Assembly: GCA_965232285.1 (NCBI GenBank)
Contig: CBDDPL010000004.1
Span: forward strand, 4,836,001-4,900,000
Direction: 5' to 3'
Source: Denitrobaculum sp965232285
Lineage (GTDB): Bacteria > Pseudomonadota > Alphaproteobacteria > Kiloniellales > Kiloniellaceae
Length of the DNA stretch: 64,000 nucleotides
In this document: in pieces, positions 42,011-51,448 of the stretch
Layout: each line of letters opens with the position of its first letter
Numbering within the stretch: the first letter of the stretch is position 1
Notes under the pieces: generated by a model
Told to the model about the DNA's origin: nothing
The model's input: only the letters and a program-made list of their open reading frames with translations
Databases searched by the model: none
Translations under genes and position numbers: made by a program

Positions 42011-42844
42011 TTAACGCAGAAAAGACTGCTGTTTCATGGTCTCGGCGGGTGCGACGCCCAGGCGCGAGAGCACCGTCGGCGCGATCTGGAGCTGGTCGAG
42101 AATCGTCCCGCTGTCCGGCCCCGTTCCCTCACCGAAGTAATAGAAGGCGACCTCACGCATCTCGTCACTCGTGCCGCCGTGGTGGCCGCGCTCCGACTGG
42201 CCGTGGTCGGCGGTGATCATGATCTCGTAGCCCTGGTCCAGCCAGCGCGGAACGACATTGCCGAGCACGCCATCGACCACATAGACCACGTGGTCCATTT
42301 CGGCAGAATCCGGCCCGTAGCGGTGACCGGTCGAATCGATGGTGCTACTGTGGATCAGCAGATAGTCCGGCTGGTGCCGGTCGATCATGATCGCCGCCTG
42401 GGCGAAGAGATCAGCCTCGGCGGGGGTGGCCATGTTGCCCTTGGTCTCGCCGGTCATGCTGTAGAAGCGGGCATGCTGGATCGGCAGGCTCTCGTCATCG
42501 ACCTCCAGATCCCGGTAGATATCGAAGGGTGCGCGCTGGAAGTAGCTGGAAAAGAAGGAATGGGCCGCCGCCGCCGTGGTTCGCCCGGCCTTCCGCGCTT
42601 CGGAAAAGATATCCGGCGTCCCGACCCGCACCAGTTTGTAATTGTCCGCGATGCCATGTTCCTGCGGGGTCACGCCGGTATGGATAGAGACATAGCAGGG
42701 CCCCGAGACCGACGGCAGGGTCGCCCGCATCTTCCAGACCAAAGCGCCGCCCTGCTCGACCCAACCCTCGACATTGCCGAGCAGGCCGCGGGCCGTCTTC
42801 CAGCCCAGACCATCCAGGATGATCAGGACGACTTTCCGAGTCAT
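42011..42844 (-). CDS. Alkaline phosphatase superfamily hydrolase (type I phosphodiesterase-like)
   Basis: This 277-residue metal hydrolase starts 'MTRKVVLIILDGLGWKTARGLL' (Asp metal ligand). 'TLPSVSGPCYVSIHTGV' carries a Ser or Thr at the nucleophile position, and 'IDSTGHRYGP' and 'ADHGQSERGHHGG' supply the other ligands. GGAGAG precedes ATG 42844. The superfamily includes phosphonoacetate hydrolase and nucleotide pyrophosphatases. Placement two genes beyond tmpAB makes a phosphonate or phosphate-ester role possible but unproven. It is the first gene of a pair with the CocE-type hydrolase. Confidence 0.75.
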   Translation of the reverse strand: MTRKVVLIILDGLGWKTARGLLGNVEGWVEQGGALVWKMRATLPSVSGPCYVSIHTGVTPQEHGIADNYKLVRVGTPDIFSEARKAGRTTAAAAHSFFSSYFQRAPFDIYRDLEVDDESLPIQHARFYSMTGETKGNMATPAEADLFAQAAIMIDRHQPDYLLIHSSTIDSTGHRYGPDSAEMDHVVYVVDGVLGNVVPRWLDQGYEIMITADHGQSERGHHGGTSDEMREVAFYYFGEGTGPDSGTILDQLQIAPTVLSRLGVAPAETMKQQSFLR

Positions 42845-43232
42845 TTCTCTCTCCGATAAAACGCCGGCCCGGTACAGCGCCGGTGGTGCTGTTGAGTTAC
42901 GGCGCAGAGTGCCGGCGATTTGGAATCTCGGCAAGCCGCTTTCCAGCGTCCGAACGAGAAAAATCCGCAGGCTGCCTCCAGCGCCGCGGGATTAGACTCA
43001 CCGGATATCTGCATACCACCGTAGGTATCTTAGCGAACAAAAAACACCATTCTTCGTTGACACTCATCCTGGCTGTAGATATATTTTCCCAGGAAAATAT
43101 AAGCAGCTCCACCACCTCTCATGAAGAGAGCAAATCGGCACATCAAGCTTCCATCCTTCCATAGGAAATCGATCGACAGCAACGAGACGTCCCCCGGACC
43201 GAGACCCGGCATTCAAACGACAGGAGACCCCC
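42845..43232. other. 388-bp divergent intergenic region
   Basis: No gene is recognised between the phosphatase-superfamily gene and the flavin oxidase gene. It contains the oxidase promoter with its palindrome (43057-43101) and a leader of about 140 bases. The remainder shows nothing I can name. Confidence 0.6.
43057..43101 (+). promoter_or_regulatory. Near-consensus sigma-70 promoter overlapping a 22-bp palindrome
   Basis: TTGACA (43057-43062), a 17-bp spacer and TATATT (43080-43085) make an almost ideal promoter. The -10 is part of the palindrome TATATTTTCC-CA-GGAAAATATA (43080-43101), with ten paired bases per arm. A repressor bound there would block the promoter. The regulator is not identified. 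Confidence 0.7.
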
Positions 43233-45161
43233 ATGCGCCCTGTAGCCGATTTTGAAATTCCGCGTGTCCCAAGCGACCCTGCCGCCGGCGACTGGATGCC
43301 GGACTACCCCAATCCGCCCGATCTGAGATTCGACTACTACGAGCTTCTGCATCGGGCACAACAGGCGGGCAACGGCATCGGCACGGCGCCCGCCTCCGCA
43401 CCCAGCGTCGCGATCGTGGGCGGCGGCGTCGCGGGGATGACCGCCGCGCGGGAACTGCACCGCTGCGGCTACAAGGTGATCATCTTCGAAGCCAGCGACC
43501 GGATCTGCGGGCGCCACTACACAGTGCCGATCCGGGGCGAGACCACCGCCATGGAACTGGGAGCCATGCGCTTTCCCTATTTCACGGAGCGCGGCGAAGG
43601 CAATTGCCTTTTCGACTACTATCTGACCGCCGAGGCCAATGCCACGGCCGCCCCCTTCCCCAATCCCGGCTCGGCACCGGGCAACACCGGTATCTACATG
43701 AACCAGGGCTGGGGACCGGAAGGCGAATTCTTCAACAGCGGTCAGAAGGAGATGATCCTCTGGCCGGCCAGCAACAACAGCTATAACCCGCCGAACGATG
43801 CCTACCTGCAGCAGGTCTACGAGAAGGAATCCGCCTTCGTCAGCTTTTTCAGCACGACCGTCTCCAGCCTCTACACCCAGGCGGACTGGCCGAAAACCTG
43901 GGAAATGATCGCCAATCACTACGAAAAGATGTCCTTCGGCGACATGGTCTTCACCCCGGCGATCACGACCTACAACAACGACGGCTGGCTGGGCGGCTTC
44001 GGCATGGACGAAACGGAGTCCGAACTCTTCTATACCATCGGGGCCGGTGACGGCAGTTGGGGCGCCTTCTATGAAATCGGCGCGCTCTGGTTCATCCGCT
44101 GCGTCATGTTCGGCTTCAACAGCAATCTGCAGTCCATGGTCGGGATCACCAACAAGAGTGGCCTGCCTTTCTATAACGACAGTTCGGTCCGCGACAGCAA
44201 CGGCGCCCCCCTGACACCGCCGCTTTACGAGGGCATCCAGTCCCTGACGCAATGGCTGTTCTATCAGACGGCGCCGGGCGCCACGCGCTCCCTCTACGAA
44301 GCGGCGCGCGACGGCAACGACACCTCTGCCGATCTGTTCATCAACCGCGCCGTCAGCGCGATCGAAAGAAGCGGGTCGGGCCTGCTCGTGATCGATGACA
44401 ATGGTCAAGCTTACGCCGTCGATTATGCCGTGATCACGCCGACCCTCTGGGCTTCGCAAACCTCCATCAACCTGCCGATCGGTCAGAATGACGGCTTCAC
44501 CATGGAGGAGCTGCCACTTGAAGTGCTTTCAGCGCGCGACGAACAGCACAACATCACCTCCTGCAAGGTATTCTTCCCGCTGACCAGCACCTACTGGGAG
44601 AACTCCAGCATTCCGCAGGTGATTATATCGGACACCTTCGTGCAGGACGCTTATGGCGTGAAGTGGAATGCCAACGACGCCGGCGCGCTCCTGGCCAGCT
44701 ACACCTGGGAGGACGATGCGGTCAAGCTGCTGCCCTACAACGACGCGGAGCTGTCCCGGAAGGTGCTCGCGGAGCTGGACGAGATCACCAGCAGCACCCT
44801 CGGCGACAAAATCAGCAACTACGTGAACGCCAACGACGCCACGGTCATGCACTGGTCGGAACAACCGACCTACCATGGCTGCGCCAAGCTCTACCGGCAG
44901 CGGAACTGGAGCCAGAACTATGCCCTGCTGAGCTACAACCAGGAGAAAAGCGCCGGCTCCGGCCTTTACTTCGCGGGCGAGAACTACGGCGTCGAGGGCG
45001 GCTGGACCGAACCCGCCCTGAGGCTCGCCATCGATGCGGTCATCCACATCATCAACAACAGCGGCGGCAGCTTCAACAACGGCTTCACCATGAACGACTA
45101 CCCCCGCTATGACGTGACCTTCAAACCCGACCAAGACTATCCGGTGTGCAATGACACCTGA
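43233..45161 (+). CDS. Flavin-dependent amine/L-amino acid oxidase family protein
   Basis: This 642-residue protein has an FAD-binding Rossmann motif 'VAIVGGGVAGMTAARELHRCGYKVIIFEASDRICGR' at about residues 60-95, as in monoamine and L-amino acid oxidases. A C-terminal FAD region reads 'GLYFAGENYGVEGGWTEPALRLAIDAV'. No signal peptide is seen; a 55-residue N-terminal extension precedes the fold. AGGAGAC lies before the ATG. Two glycosyltransferase genes follow at 20 and 1 bases, so the three form an operon. The amine substrate is not predictable by eye. Confidence 0.82.
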   Translation: MRPVADFEIPRVPSDPAAGDWMPDYPNPPDLRFDYYELLHRAQQAGNGIGTAPASAPSVAIVGGGVAGMTAARELHRCGYKVIIFEASDRICGRHYTVPIRGETTAMELGAMRFPYFTERGEGNCLFDYYLTAEANATAAPFPNPGSAPGNTGIYMNQGWGPEGEFFNSGQKEMILWPASNNSYNPPNDAYLQQVYEKESAFVSFFSTTVSSLYTQADWPKTWEMIANHYEKMSFGDMVFTPAITTYNNDGWLGGFGMDETESELFYTIGAGDGSWGAFYEIGALWFIRCVMFGFNSNLQSMVGITNKSGLPFYNDSSVRDSNGAPLTPPLYEGIQSLTQWLFYQTAPGATRSLYEAARDGNDTSADLFINRAVSAIERSGSGLLVIDDNGQAYAVDYAVITPTLWASQTSINLPIGQNDGFTMEELPLEVLSARDEQHNITSCKVFFPLTSTYWENSSIPQVIISDTFVQDAYGVKWNANDAGALLASYTWEDDAVKLLPYNDAELSRKVLAELDEITSSTLGDKISNYVNANDATVMHWSEQPTYHGCAKLYRQRNWSQNYALLSYNQEKSAGSGLYFAGENYGVEGGWTEPALRLAIDAVIHIINNSGGSFNNGFTMNDYPRYDVTFKPDQDYPVCNDT

Positions 45162-45181
45162 GGGCGGGGGAGCAAGGATCC

Positions 45182-46924
45182 GTGTATGAGGTCCAGGCGG
45201 AGACTGCGGTGAAAGCGCAGCCGCAGAACTGCGCGATCTACTACATTCCGGAATCCTATCAGGGCGGCAAGGCCCAGGTGGTTGGCCGGCAGTCCGCCGG
45301 CGAAGGCTTTCTCGACGCAATGATCCATCACAGCGGAGTCGAGGAACTCTTCTGCCTGACTTCAGGACCGGCGCACTTCGAAGAATTTCAACGGCAGGCG
45401 GAAGAAGGGTGGCGATCCGGCGGCAAAACGGGCAACACCCCGGCCTGTAGCTGGATCCGCCCCAACGACCTGAGCGGGCTGGCCCGCGCCGGCTGCCTCT
45501 TTCAGCCCGGACCGATCATCGCGGAATCCGCCTGGCTACGCCGATACGGCGGCGAGCGCCTCTTCAGCATCTGCGGCATCACGCACTCCGTCGCGACCGA
45601 GCGCGTGATCAGAGGCATCCGCGATTTCATCACCGCCCCGACCCAGCCCTGGGACGCACTGATCTGCACCTCGCAGGCGGTGAAGGCCGCCAGCGACAGA
45701 ATCCTGGAATCCTGGACCGACTATCTGGGCCGGCGCGGCATAAGGGTGCCGCCGAACCCGATGAAGCCGGCAATCATCCCGCTGGGCGTCCACGCGGCGC
45801 GCTTCCGCCGCAACGAGAAGACTGAGGCAGCCGGCCGGACACTGCGCGCAAAGCTGGGGATCGGGGCGCAAGACATCGTGGGGCTCTACTTCGGCCGGCT
45901 CAACTTCTTCTCAAAAGCCCATCCGACACCCATGTTCCGGGCCTTCGAACTGGCGCAGCATCGATTCTCGTCCGGGCGCTTACATCTCATCCTGGCCGGT
46001 CAGTTTTCAGATCCGGGAAGTCAGCGGAGCTTCGATGCGGCACGGCGCCTCTTCTGCCCCTCTGTGCAGGTTCACTGGATCGACGGCACCCAAAACCAGT
46101 TGGCGAACCAGAGCTGGCACGCCGCGGATTTCTTCATCTCCCTGCCCGACAACGTCCAGGAAAGCTTCGGCCTCACGCCCGTCGAAGCCATGGCAGCCTC
46201 CCTGCCCTGTATCGTCAGCGACTGGAATGGCTATCGCGAAACCGTGGTCGAGGGCGAGACCGGCTTTCTGGTTCCGACCATGATGGCGCCACCGGGGGCC
46301 GGTATCGAACTGGCGGACCAGCATGCCAAACAGCACTACGATCATTTCAATTTCATCGGTCTTGTCGGTCAGGCAACCGCGGTCGACATCGACCGCTGCG
46401 CGCAGGCCATCACGACCCTGGCCGAGAACCCGGAACTGCGCCACCGTATGGGTGCGGCCGGCAGGCGGCGCGTCGAACAGCTCTATGACTGGCGGCAGGT
46501 GATCGGGCAATACCAGGCGCTCTGGCGGGAACTGGCCGAAATCAGGGCGAAGGCGCGAACACTGGGAGAGCGGGATCGCGACCGAGATCCCGTGCATCCC
46601 GATTACCCCGACCCCTTCACGCTGTTTCAGAGCCATCCCACCGCTGCTTTGCGGCGCGACAGCAAACTGCGCCTCGCCGATCTGGACGCGCACTTCTTAC
46701 TCAAGCGTCTCAGATCCGATCCGATGCACAGCTTTCCCGCTGACTCTCTGCTCGACGACGACAAGGTCGACGCCATAGTGACGGCGCTGGAAAAGGCGCC
46801 GCAAAACCTCGAAAGCCTTTTCAACAGCAATGCAAGCGCCGCAAACGCCCAATCCCCTAGTGCCAAGGCCATGAGGACGATCATGTGGCTTTATAAATTC
46901 GGCATCGTGACGGTGGAGACATGA
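45182..46924 (+). CDS. GT4-type glycosyltransferase, long form
   Basis: This 580-residue protein has a GT-B fold. 'DIVGLYFGRLNFFSKAHP' starts the nucleotide-binding half, and 'DNVQESFGLTPVEAMAASLPCIVSDWNGYRETVVEGETGFLVP' carries the retaining E-x7-E motif (Glu326/Glu334). GTG 45182 follows AAGGA. About 90 residues after the domain (490-580) form an extra C-terminal region of unknown role. It sits between the oxidase and a second glycosyltransferase. Sugar donor and acceptor are unknown. Confidence 0.83.
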   Translation: MYEVQAETAVKAQPQNCAIYYIPESYQGGKAQVVGRQSAGEGFLDAMIHHSGVEELFCLTSGPAHFEEFQRQAEEGWRSGGKTGNTPACSWIRPNDLSGLARAGCLFQPGPIIAESAWLRRYGGERLFSICGITHSVATERVIRGIRDFITAPTQPWDALICTSQAVKAASDRILESWTDYLGRRGIRVPPNPMKPAIIPLGVHAARFRRNEKTEAAGRTLRAKLGIGAQDIVGLYFGRLNFFSKAHPTPMFRAFELAQHRFSSGRLHLILAGQFSDPGSQRSFDAARRLFCPSVQVHWIDGTQNQLANQSWHAADFFISLPDNVQESFGLTPVEAMAASLPCIVSDWNGYRETVVEGETGFLVPTMMAPPGAGIELADQHAKQHYDHFNFIGLVGQATAVDIDRCAQAITTLAENPELRHRMGAAGRRRVEQLYDWRQVIGQYQALWRELAEIRAKARTLGERDRDRDPVHPDYPDPFTLFQSHPTAALRRDSKLRLADLDAHFLLKRLRSDPMHSFPADSLLDDDKVDAIVTALEKAPQNLESLFNSNASAANAQSPSAKAMRTIMWLYKFGIVTVET

Positions 46925-46925
46925 C

Positions 46926-47975
46926 ATGAAGAACGCATCCGCGCCCAGGCTCTGCTATCTACTGTCACATTACATCAGCCATCGGCGGGCCGGCACGGCC
47001 TACCGGAACTGTATAGAGTCCCTCGGTATCGAGCTGGTCGACCACCCGCGTCAGGCCGACATTGTCATCCTTCACAACGAACCCTGGAGCTACGCCGGCT
47101 ATTTCCGGGCCTTCCCGGAACTCGAGGATCGTTATGTCATCGGCTATTCAGTCTGGGAAACCGATCTGCCTCCGGCACACTACCGTCACAACCTGAGCCT
47201 CCTGGACGAGGTCTGGACCTGTTCCTCCTACTGCCGTGAAATCCTCGCGCCCTTCTGCCGGCGGACTGAAATCATTCCTCACGTGGTAAGCCCGCCGAAG
47301 GTCGATCCGCAGGCCATCGCCCGGATGGAGAAACGCATCGGCTATCAGGACAGCGCCTTTTACTTTTACTGCATCACCAACGGCAGCAATCCGAGAAAAG
47401 ACCTGCGGACGGCCCTTGAGGCCTTCGGCGACCTCTTTCCCGAGGGCCCTGCGCGCTTCATCGTCAAAAGCAATGCCCCGCTGCCGCGGGATCTTCCCCG
47501 CCCTGCCGGTCTGATCGAAATCGCTGAGCCGCTCTCCGACGCGGACCTCGATGCCCTGCACCATATCGCCCACTGCTTCGTCAGCGCGCATCACGCCGAA
47601 GGCTGGGGTCTCGGGCTGAGCGAGGCCATGGCCTGCGGCAACCTGGCCGTGGCGACCGGCTACAGCGGCAATATGGAGTTCATGAACGGCAACAACTCCC
47701 TGCCGGTCGATTACAACGTGATCCCGATCAGCGGGGAAGACCTGCGGCGGCAGCCGGAGCTCTTAACCGCCCAGATGCGCTGGGCACAGATTGACCGGGA
47801 CGACCTGCGCCGGAAACTGCGCCAAAGTCACGACGCCTGGGTCAGGCTGCGGCCGCTGCGTCACCAGGCCCAGATCGATCTGCGCGGTTATCTGCCTGAA
47901 CGCATCACGCAGTTCATCGATCTTCGCCTGACGGAGATAGATTTGAACTGTTTTCACCAGCGTCAGAGCGCATAA
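46926..47975 (+). CDS. GT4-type glycosyltransferase, short form
   Basis: This 349-residue GT-B protein has 'HAEGWGLGLSEAMACGNLAVATGYSGNMEFM' at about residues 223-252, which carries the E-x7-E motif and donor-binding loop. The N-terminal acceptor half reads 'LLSHYISHRRAGTAYRNCIESLGIELV', with 'GYSVWETDLPPAHYRHNLSLLDEVWTCSSYCREIL', as in transferases of the 'glycosyltransferase, group 1' type. It starts one base after the stop of the previous glycosyltransferase gene, so the two are translationally coupled. Function within the operon is unknown. Confidence 0.83.
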   Translation: MKNASAPRLCYLLSHYISHRRAGTAYRNCIESLGIELVDHPRQADIVILHNEPWSYAGYFRAFPELEDRYVIGYSVWETDLPPAHYRHNLSLLDEVWTCSSYCREILAPFCRRTEIIPHVVSPPKVDPQAIARMEKRIGYQDSAFYFYCITNGSNPRKDLRTALEAFGDLFPEGPARFIVKSNAPLPRDLPRPAGLIEIAEPLSDADLDALHHIAHCFVSAHHAEGWGLGLSEAMACGNLAVATGYSGNMEFMNGNNSLPVDYNVIPISGEDLRRQPELLTAQMRWAQIDRDDLRRKLRQSHDAWVRLRPLRHQAQIDLRGYLPERITQFIDLRLTEIDLNCFHQRQSA

Positions 47976-48014
47976 TCCGCAGGAATCCAGCAACGGACCC
48001 GCAGAGACAGGTGA

Positions 48015-48974
48015 ATGACCGCACGCGACCCCTTTTACGCTCCCCGTATCGACGACGAAATCTGGGCCTTTATTGACCGCACCAACAGTTTTTATCCGCC
48101 TGACACAGTCGATCAGAGCGTCGCCGGGCAGCGGGCGGTCTATGACGAGATGTGCGCAGCTTTCCGGCAACCGCGGCCGGACAGCGTAACCGCCGAAGAC
48201 AGCAGCATCGAAACCTCCGGTGCCACTGTCCCGGTGCGTCGCTATCGATCTACAGACAAGAGCGATCCGGCAGCGACTGTCATCTACTACCACGGCGGCG
48301 GCTTCGTGGTCGGCGGCCTGGAGAGCCACGACGATGTCTGCGCCGAGATCGCCGCGGCCACAGGCTTCATGGTGGTCTCAGCCGACTATCGGCTTGCGCC
48401 CGAGCATCTCCATCCCGCGGCTTACGAGGATGCCCTGGCGGTCTATGAGTCCGTGGCATCCGAAGGGCGCCCCGTCCTGCTCTGCGGCGACTCCGCCGGC
48501 GGCAACCTGGCAGCGGCGGTCTGTCTCACGGCGCGCGGACGAAGCGACGCGCCGGTCGGACAGGTCTTGATCTATCCGGGCCTCGGCGGCGAAAGCTTGT
48601 GGCTGCCGTCCTACCAGGAGGAGGCCAACGCGCCTATGCTCACGGCACGAGACATCATGTTCTATAAAAGGACCCGGGTGCCGGATGAGATCTCAGACGA
48701 AGCCCTGGCCAAGGATCCCACCTATGCGCCGCTCCTGGCCGAGGACTTCACGGGTCTCGCAGCCTGCGTGATCGTGACCGCCGACTGCGACCCGCTGCGC
48801 GACGACGGACCTGCTTACGTCAAGCGGCTCAAGGATGCCGGCGTGGAGGCCGAATGGATCAACGAGCCAGGGCTGGTCCATGGTTATCTGCGCGCGCGGA
48901 CCACAAGCGAACGGGCGAAGCAGAGCTTCGCCCGTATCTGTGATGCCATCTCCCGACTTGGAGGGATGGCGTAA
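48015..48974 (+). CDS. HSL-family alpha/beta hydrolase (esterase)
   Basis: This 319-residue esterase has the oxyanion motif 'YYHGGGFVVGG' and nucleophile 'CGDSAGGNLAAAVCL' typical of hormone-sensitive-lipase-type esterases. A late 'DPLRDDGPAYVKRLKDAGV' provides Asp, and 'GLVHGYLR' the catalytic His. It hydrolyses short-chain esters in known members. It follows the glycosyltransferase operon by 39 bases and may belong to it, and it converges on the ABC transporter genes. Confidence 0.87.
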   Translation: MTARDPFYAPRIDDEIWAFIDRTNSFYPPDTVDQSVAGQRAVYDEMCAAFRQPRPDSVTAEDSSIETSGATVPVRRYRSTDKSDPAATVIYYHGGGFVVGGLESHDDVCAEIAAATGFMVVSADYRLAPEHLHPAAYEDALAVYESVASEGRPVLLCGDSAGGNLAAAVCLTARGRSDAPVGQVLIYPGLGGESLWLPSYQEEANAPMLTARDIMFYKRTRVPDEISDEALAKDPTYAPLLAEDFTGLAACVIVTADCDPLRDDGPAYVKRLKDAGVEAEWINEPGLVHGYLRARTTSERAKQSFARICDAISRLGGMA

Positions 48975-48980
48975 GCTCGA

Positions 48981-50615
48981 TCAGTTCCCGGCCGCCGCCA
49001 TCTTGCGCTCGGACAGAGCCTTCTCGAGCCAGCCCAGTTCCATCTCGGGCACCGACTTGAGCAACAGGTCCGTATAGTCGTCGAAAGGCGGCGAGAGCAC
49101 CTTGTTCTTCGGCCCGAAACGCACCAGCCGTCCCTGATACATCACCGCGATGGAGTCCGCGATCGCGCGGACCGTCGCGATATCATGAGTGATGAAGAGA
49201 TAAGAGACGTGGGTCTCGTCCTGCAACTCCATCAGCAGCTTCAGGATCCCTTCCGCAACCAGCGGATCGAGCGCCGAGGTCGGTTCGTCGCAGATGATCA
49301 GCTTGGGGTCCGCCGCCAGCGAACGGGCAATGCAGACTCTCTGCTTCTGACCGCCTGACAATTCGGCCGGATAGCGGTCGATGAAGGACTTGCCCATTTC
49401 GATCTGATCGAGCAACTCGATGGTGCGCTTTTCTTTTTCCGCACCGCGTAGGCCGAAGTAAAAGGTCAAGGGGCGTCCGATGATCTCCCGTACCGTATGG
49501 CGCGGGTTCATGGCGACATCCGCCATCTGATAGATCATCTGCAGCGCGCGCAGATCCTCCCGTGGCCGATCCGCCAGCTTGGGTGCCAGTTCCCGCCCGT
49601 CGAAGGTCACCCGTCCGCTGCTTTGCGGCAGCAGGCCGGTGATGACGCGCGCGGTCGTCGACTTACCCGAACCGGACTCTCCCACCACCGCAAGGGTCTG
49701 ACCCTTCGGCAGGTGGAACGACACATCGAAGAGAACCTGCAGCGAGTTGCCGTAGGCCGCATCGATGTTCTCGATCATCAGCAGGGCGTCGGACTGATCC
49801 TCCGCCTCCGGTTTGATGTTCGAGCGGACCGAAACCAGTTCACGGGTGTAGTCCTCCTGCGGCGCCTCGATGATCTGCGAGACCGGCCCATACTCCACGG
49901 TGTTGCCGTGGCGCAGCACCATGATGTCGTCCGACACCTGGGCCACGACGGCGAGGTCGTGGGTGATATAGAGCGCCGCCGTGCCGGTCTCCTCGATCGC
50001 GTGCTTGATCGCCGCCAGAACGTCGATCTGCGTGGTCACGTCCAGGGCGGTCGTGGGCTCGTCGAAGACGATCAGGTCCGGCTGAGAACAGAGCGCCATG
50101 GCGGTCATCGCGCGCTGCAACTGACCACCGGACACCTGGTGCGGATAACGCTGACCGAACTCCTTGGGGTTCGGCAAGCCCAGAACCTCGAAGAGGTGGT
50201 CGGCCCGCTCCGCCGCCTCGGCCCGGCTCGAGATGCCGTGCAGAACCGTCGCTTCGATGATCTGATCGCCGAGTCGGTGCGCCGGGTTGAAGGCCGCCGC
50301 CGCGGATTGCGCCACGTAGCAGACCCGCGAGCCGCGCAGGTCCCGCACCCCGGATTTCGGGATCTGCAGGATATCGGTGCCGTTGAGCTTAACCGACCCG
50401 CCGGTGATCCGGACGCCGCCTCGGCCGTAGGCCATGGAGGCCAGTCCGATGGTCGACTTACCCGCGCCCGACTCCCCGATCAGCCCAAGCACCTTGCCCT
50501 TTTCCAGGGTGAAGGAGACACCATGGACGATCTCGATGTCTTTGGGCGGCTCCCCCGGAGGATAGACGGTCGCACCAATACGAAGGTCCTCGACCTCCAG
50601 CAATGTATCAGACAT
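48981..50615 (-). CDS. Dipeptide/oligopeptide ABC transporter, fused double ATPase
   Basis: This 544-residue protein holds two ATPase domains in one chain. Walker A motifs are 'GESGAGKST' and 'GESGSGKST', signatures 'SGGQLQR' and 'SGGQKQR', with matching Walker B strands (LIVFDEP, LIICDEP). This corresponds to DppD fused to DppF. Its start overlaps the 3' end of the permease gene by 8 bases. The unit imports peptides or related solutes (microcin, nickel or opine transporters are related). It is the last gene of a four-gene leftward operon. Confidence 0.92.
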   Translation of the reverse strand: MSDTLLEVEDLRIGATVYPPGEPPKDIEIVHGVSFTLEKGKVLGLIGESGAGKSTIGLASMAYGRGGVRITGGSVKLNGTDILQIPKSGVRDLRGSRVCYVAQSAAAAFNPAHRLGDQIIEATVLHGISSRAEAAERADHLFEVLGLPNPKEFGQRYPHQVSGGQLQRAMTAMALCSQPDLIVFDEPTTALDVTTQIDVLAAIKHAIEETGTAALYITHDLAVVAQVSDDIMVLRHGNTVEYGPVSQIIEAPQEDYTRELVSVRSNIKPEAEDQSDALLMIENIDAAYGNSLQVLFDVSFHLPKGQTLAVVGESGSGKSTTARVITGLLPQSSGRVTFDGRELAPKLADRPREDLRALQMIYQMADVAMNPRHTVREIIGRPLTFYFGLRGAEKEKRTIELLDQIEMGKSFIDRYPAELSGGQKQRVCIARSLAADPKLIICDEPTSALDPLVAEGILKLLMELQDETHVSYLFITHDIATVRAIADSIAVMYQGRLVRFGPKNKVLSPPFDDYTDLLLKSVPEMELGWLEKALSERKMAAAGN

Positions 50616-51438
50616 CTCCGCGTCCTCCCTTCAAGCTGGCGGTTCGGTTCAGCAGCCAGTCCACGACCAGGTTGACGCAGACCGCCAGGGCCGCAATGGC
50701 CCCGCCGGGAATCAGGGCGGCCGGGACACCGAAGATAATGCCGTCCTTGTTATCCTTGACCATGCCGCCCCAGTCAGCCTCCGGCGGCTGAATACCCAGC
50801 CCCAGGAACGACAGCGACGAAAGGAAAAGAACCGCGAAGGCGAAGCGCAGGCCAAACTCGGCCAGCAGCGGCGAGAGCGCGTTGGGCAGGATCTCCCGGA
50901 AGATAATCCACATCCGGCCTTCACCGCGCAGGCGGGCGGCTTCGACGAAGTCCATGACCACGATATCGACGGCCACCGCCCGGCCCAGCCGGTAGACGCG
51001 GGTCGAGTCGATGATCGCCATGACCAGGATCAGGATCCAGAGTTCCTGCGGCAGGGCCGCCAGAACCACCAGAGCGAAGATCAGGGTCGGAATGGCCATC
51101 ATGAGGTCGTTGATCCGCGACAGCACCTGGTCGGTCCAGCCGCGCACCACCGCCGCGAAGAAGCTCAAGAAGATTCCGAGTGAGAAGGACAGGATGGAGG
51201 CGACCGCCGAGATGAAGATCGTGGTCTGCGCGCCGTACATCATGCGTGAGAGCAGATCGCGCCCCAGGTTATCCGTCCCCAGCAGAAACTTCGCGGACGA
51301 GGGTTCCCAGACGTCGCCGACGATATCCCGCTCGCCATAAGGCGCCAGAAGGTCGGCGAAGACTGCGGCAAAGAGAAACACGATAACGCCGAATAGGCCG
51401 ATGCGCGCACTCCAGGGCATGGTTTTGATCATTTGCAT
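50608..51438 (-). CDS. Dipeptide-type ABC transporter permease (DppC-like)
   Basis: This 276-residue integral membrane protein has about six helices and the binding-protein-dependent permease signature 'EAARLRGEGRMWIIFREILPNALSPL' (EAA loop, contacts the ATPase). The N-terminus carries 'FGVIVFLFAAVFADLLAPYGERDIVGDVWEPSSAKFLLGTDNLGRDLLSR', characteristic of DppC. ATG 51438 is preferred because of GAGGG spacing; ATG 51444 is also in frame. The gene lies between the DppB-like permease and the fused ATPase gene. Confidence 0.9.
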   Translation of the reverse strand: MQMIKTMPWSARIGLFGVIVFLFAAVFADLLAPYGERDIVGDVWEPSSAKFLLGTDNLGRDLLSRMMYGAQTTIFISAVASILSFSLGIFLSFFAAVVRGWTDQVLSRINDLMMAIPTLIFALVVLAALPQELWILILVMAIIDSTRVYRLGRAVAVDIVVMDFVEAARLRGEGRMWIIFREILPNALSPLLAEFGLRFAFAVLFLSSLSFLGLGIQPPEADWGGMVKDNKDGIIFGVPAALIPGGAIAALAVCVNLVVDWLLNRTASLKGGRGDV

Positions 51439-51448
51439 GGCCATACCC

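Noticed and set aside
43143..44459. A 438-residue minus-strand frame opposite the amine oxidase gene
   Set aside because: Antisense shadow without domain; the plus strand has clear FAD motifs and a good ribosome site.
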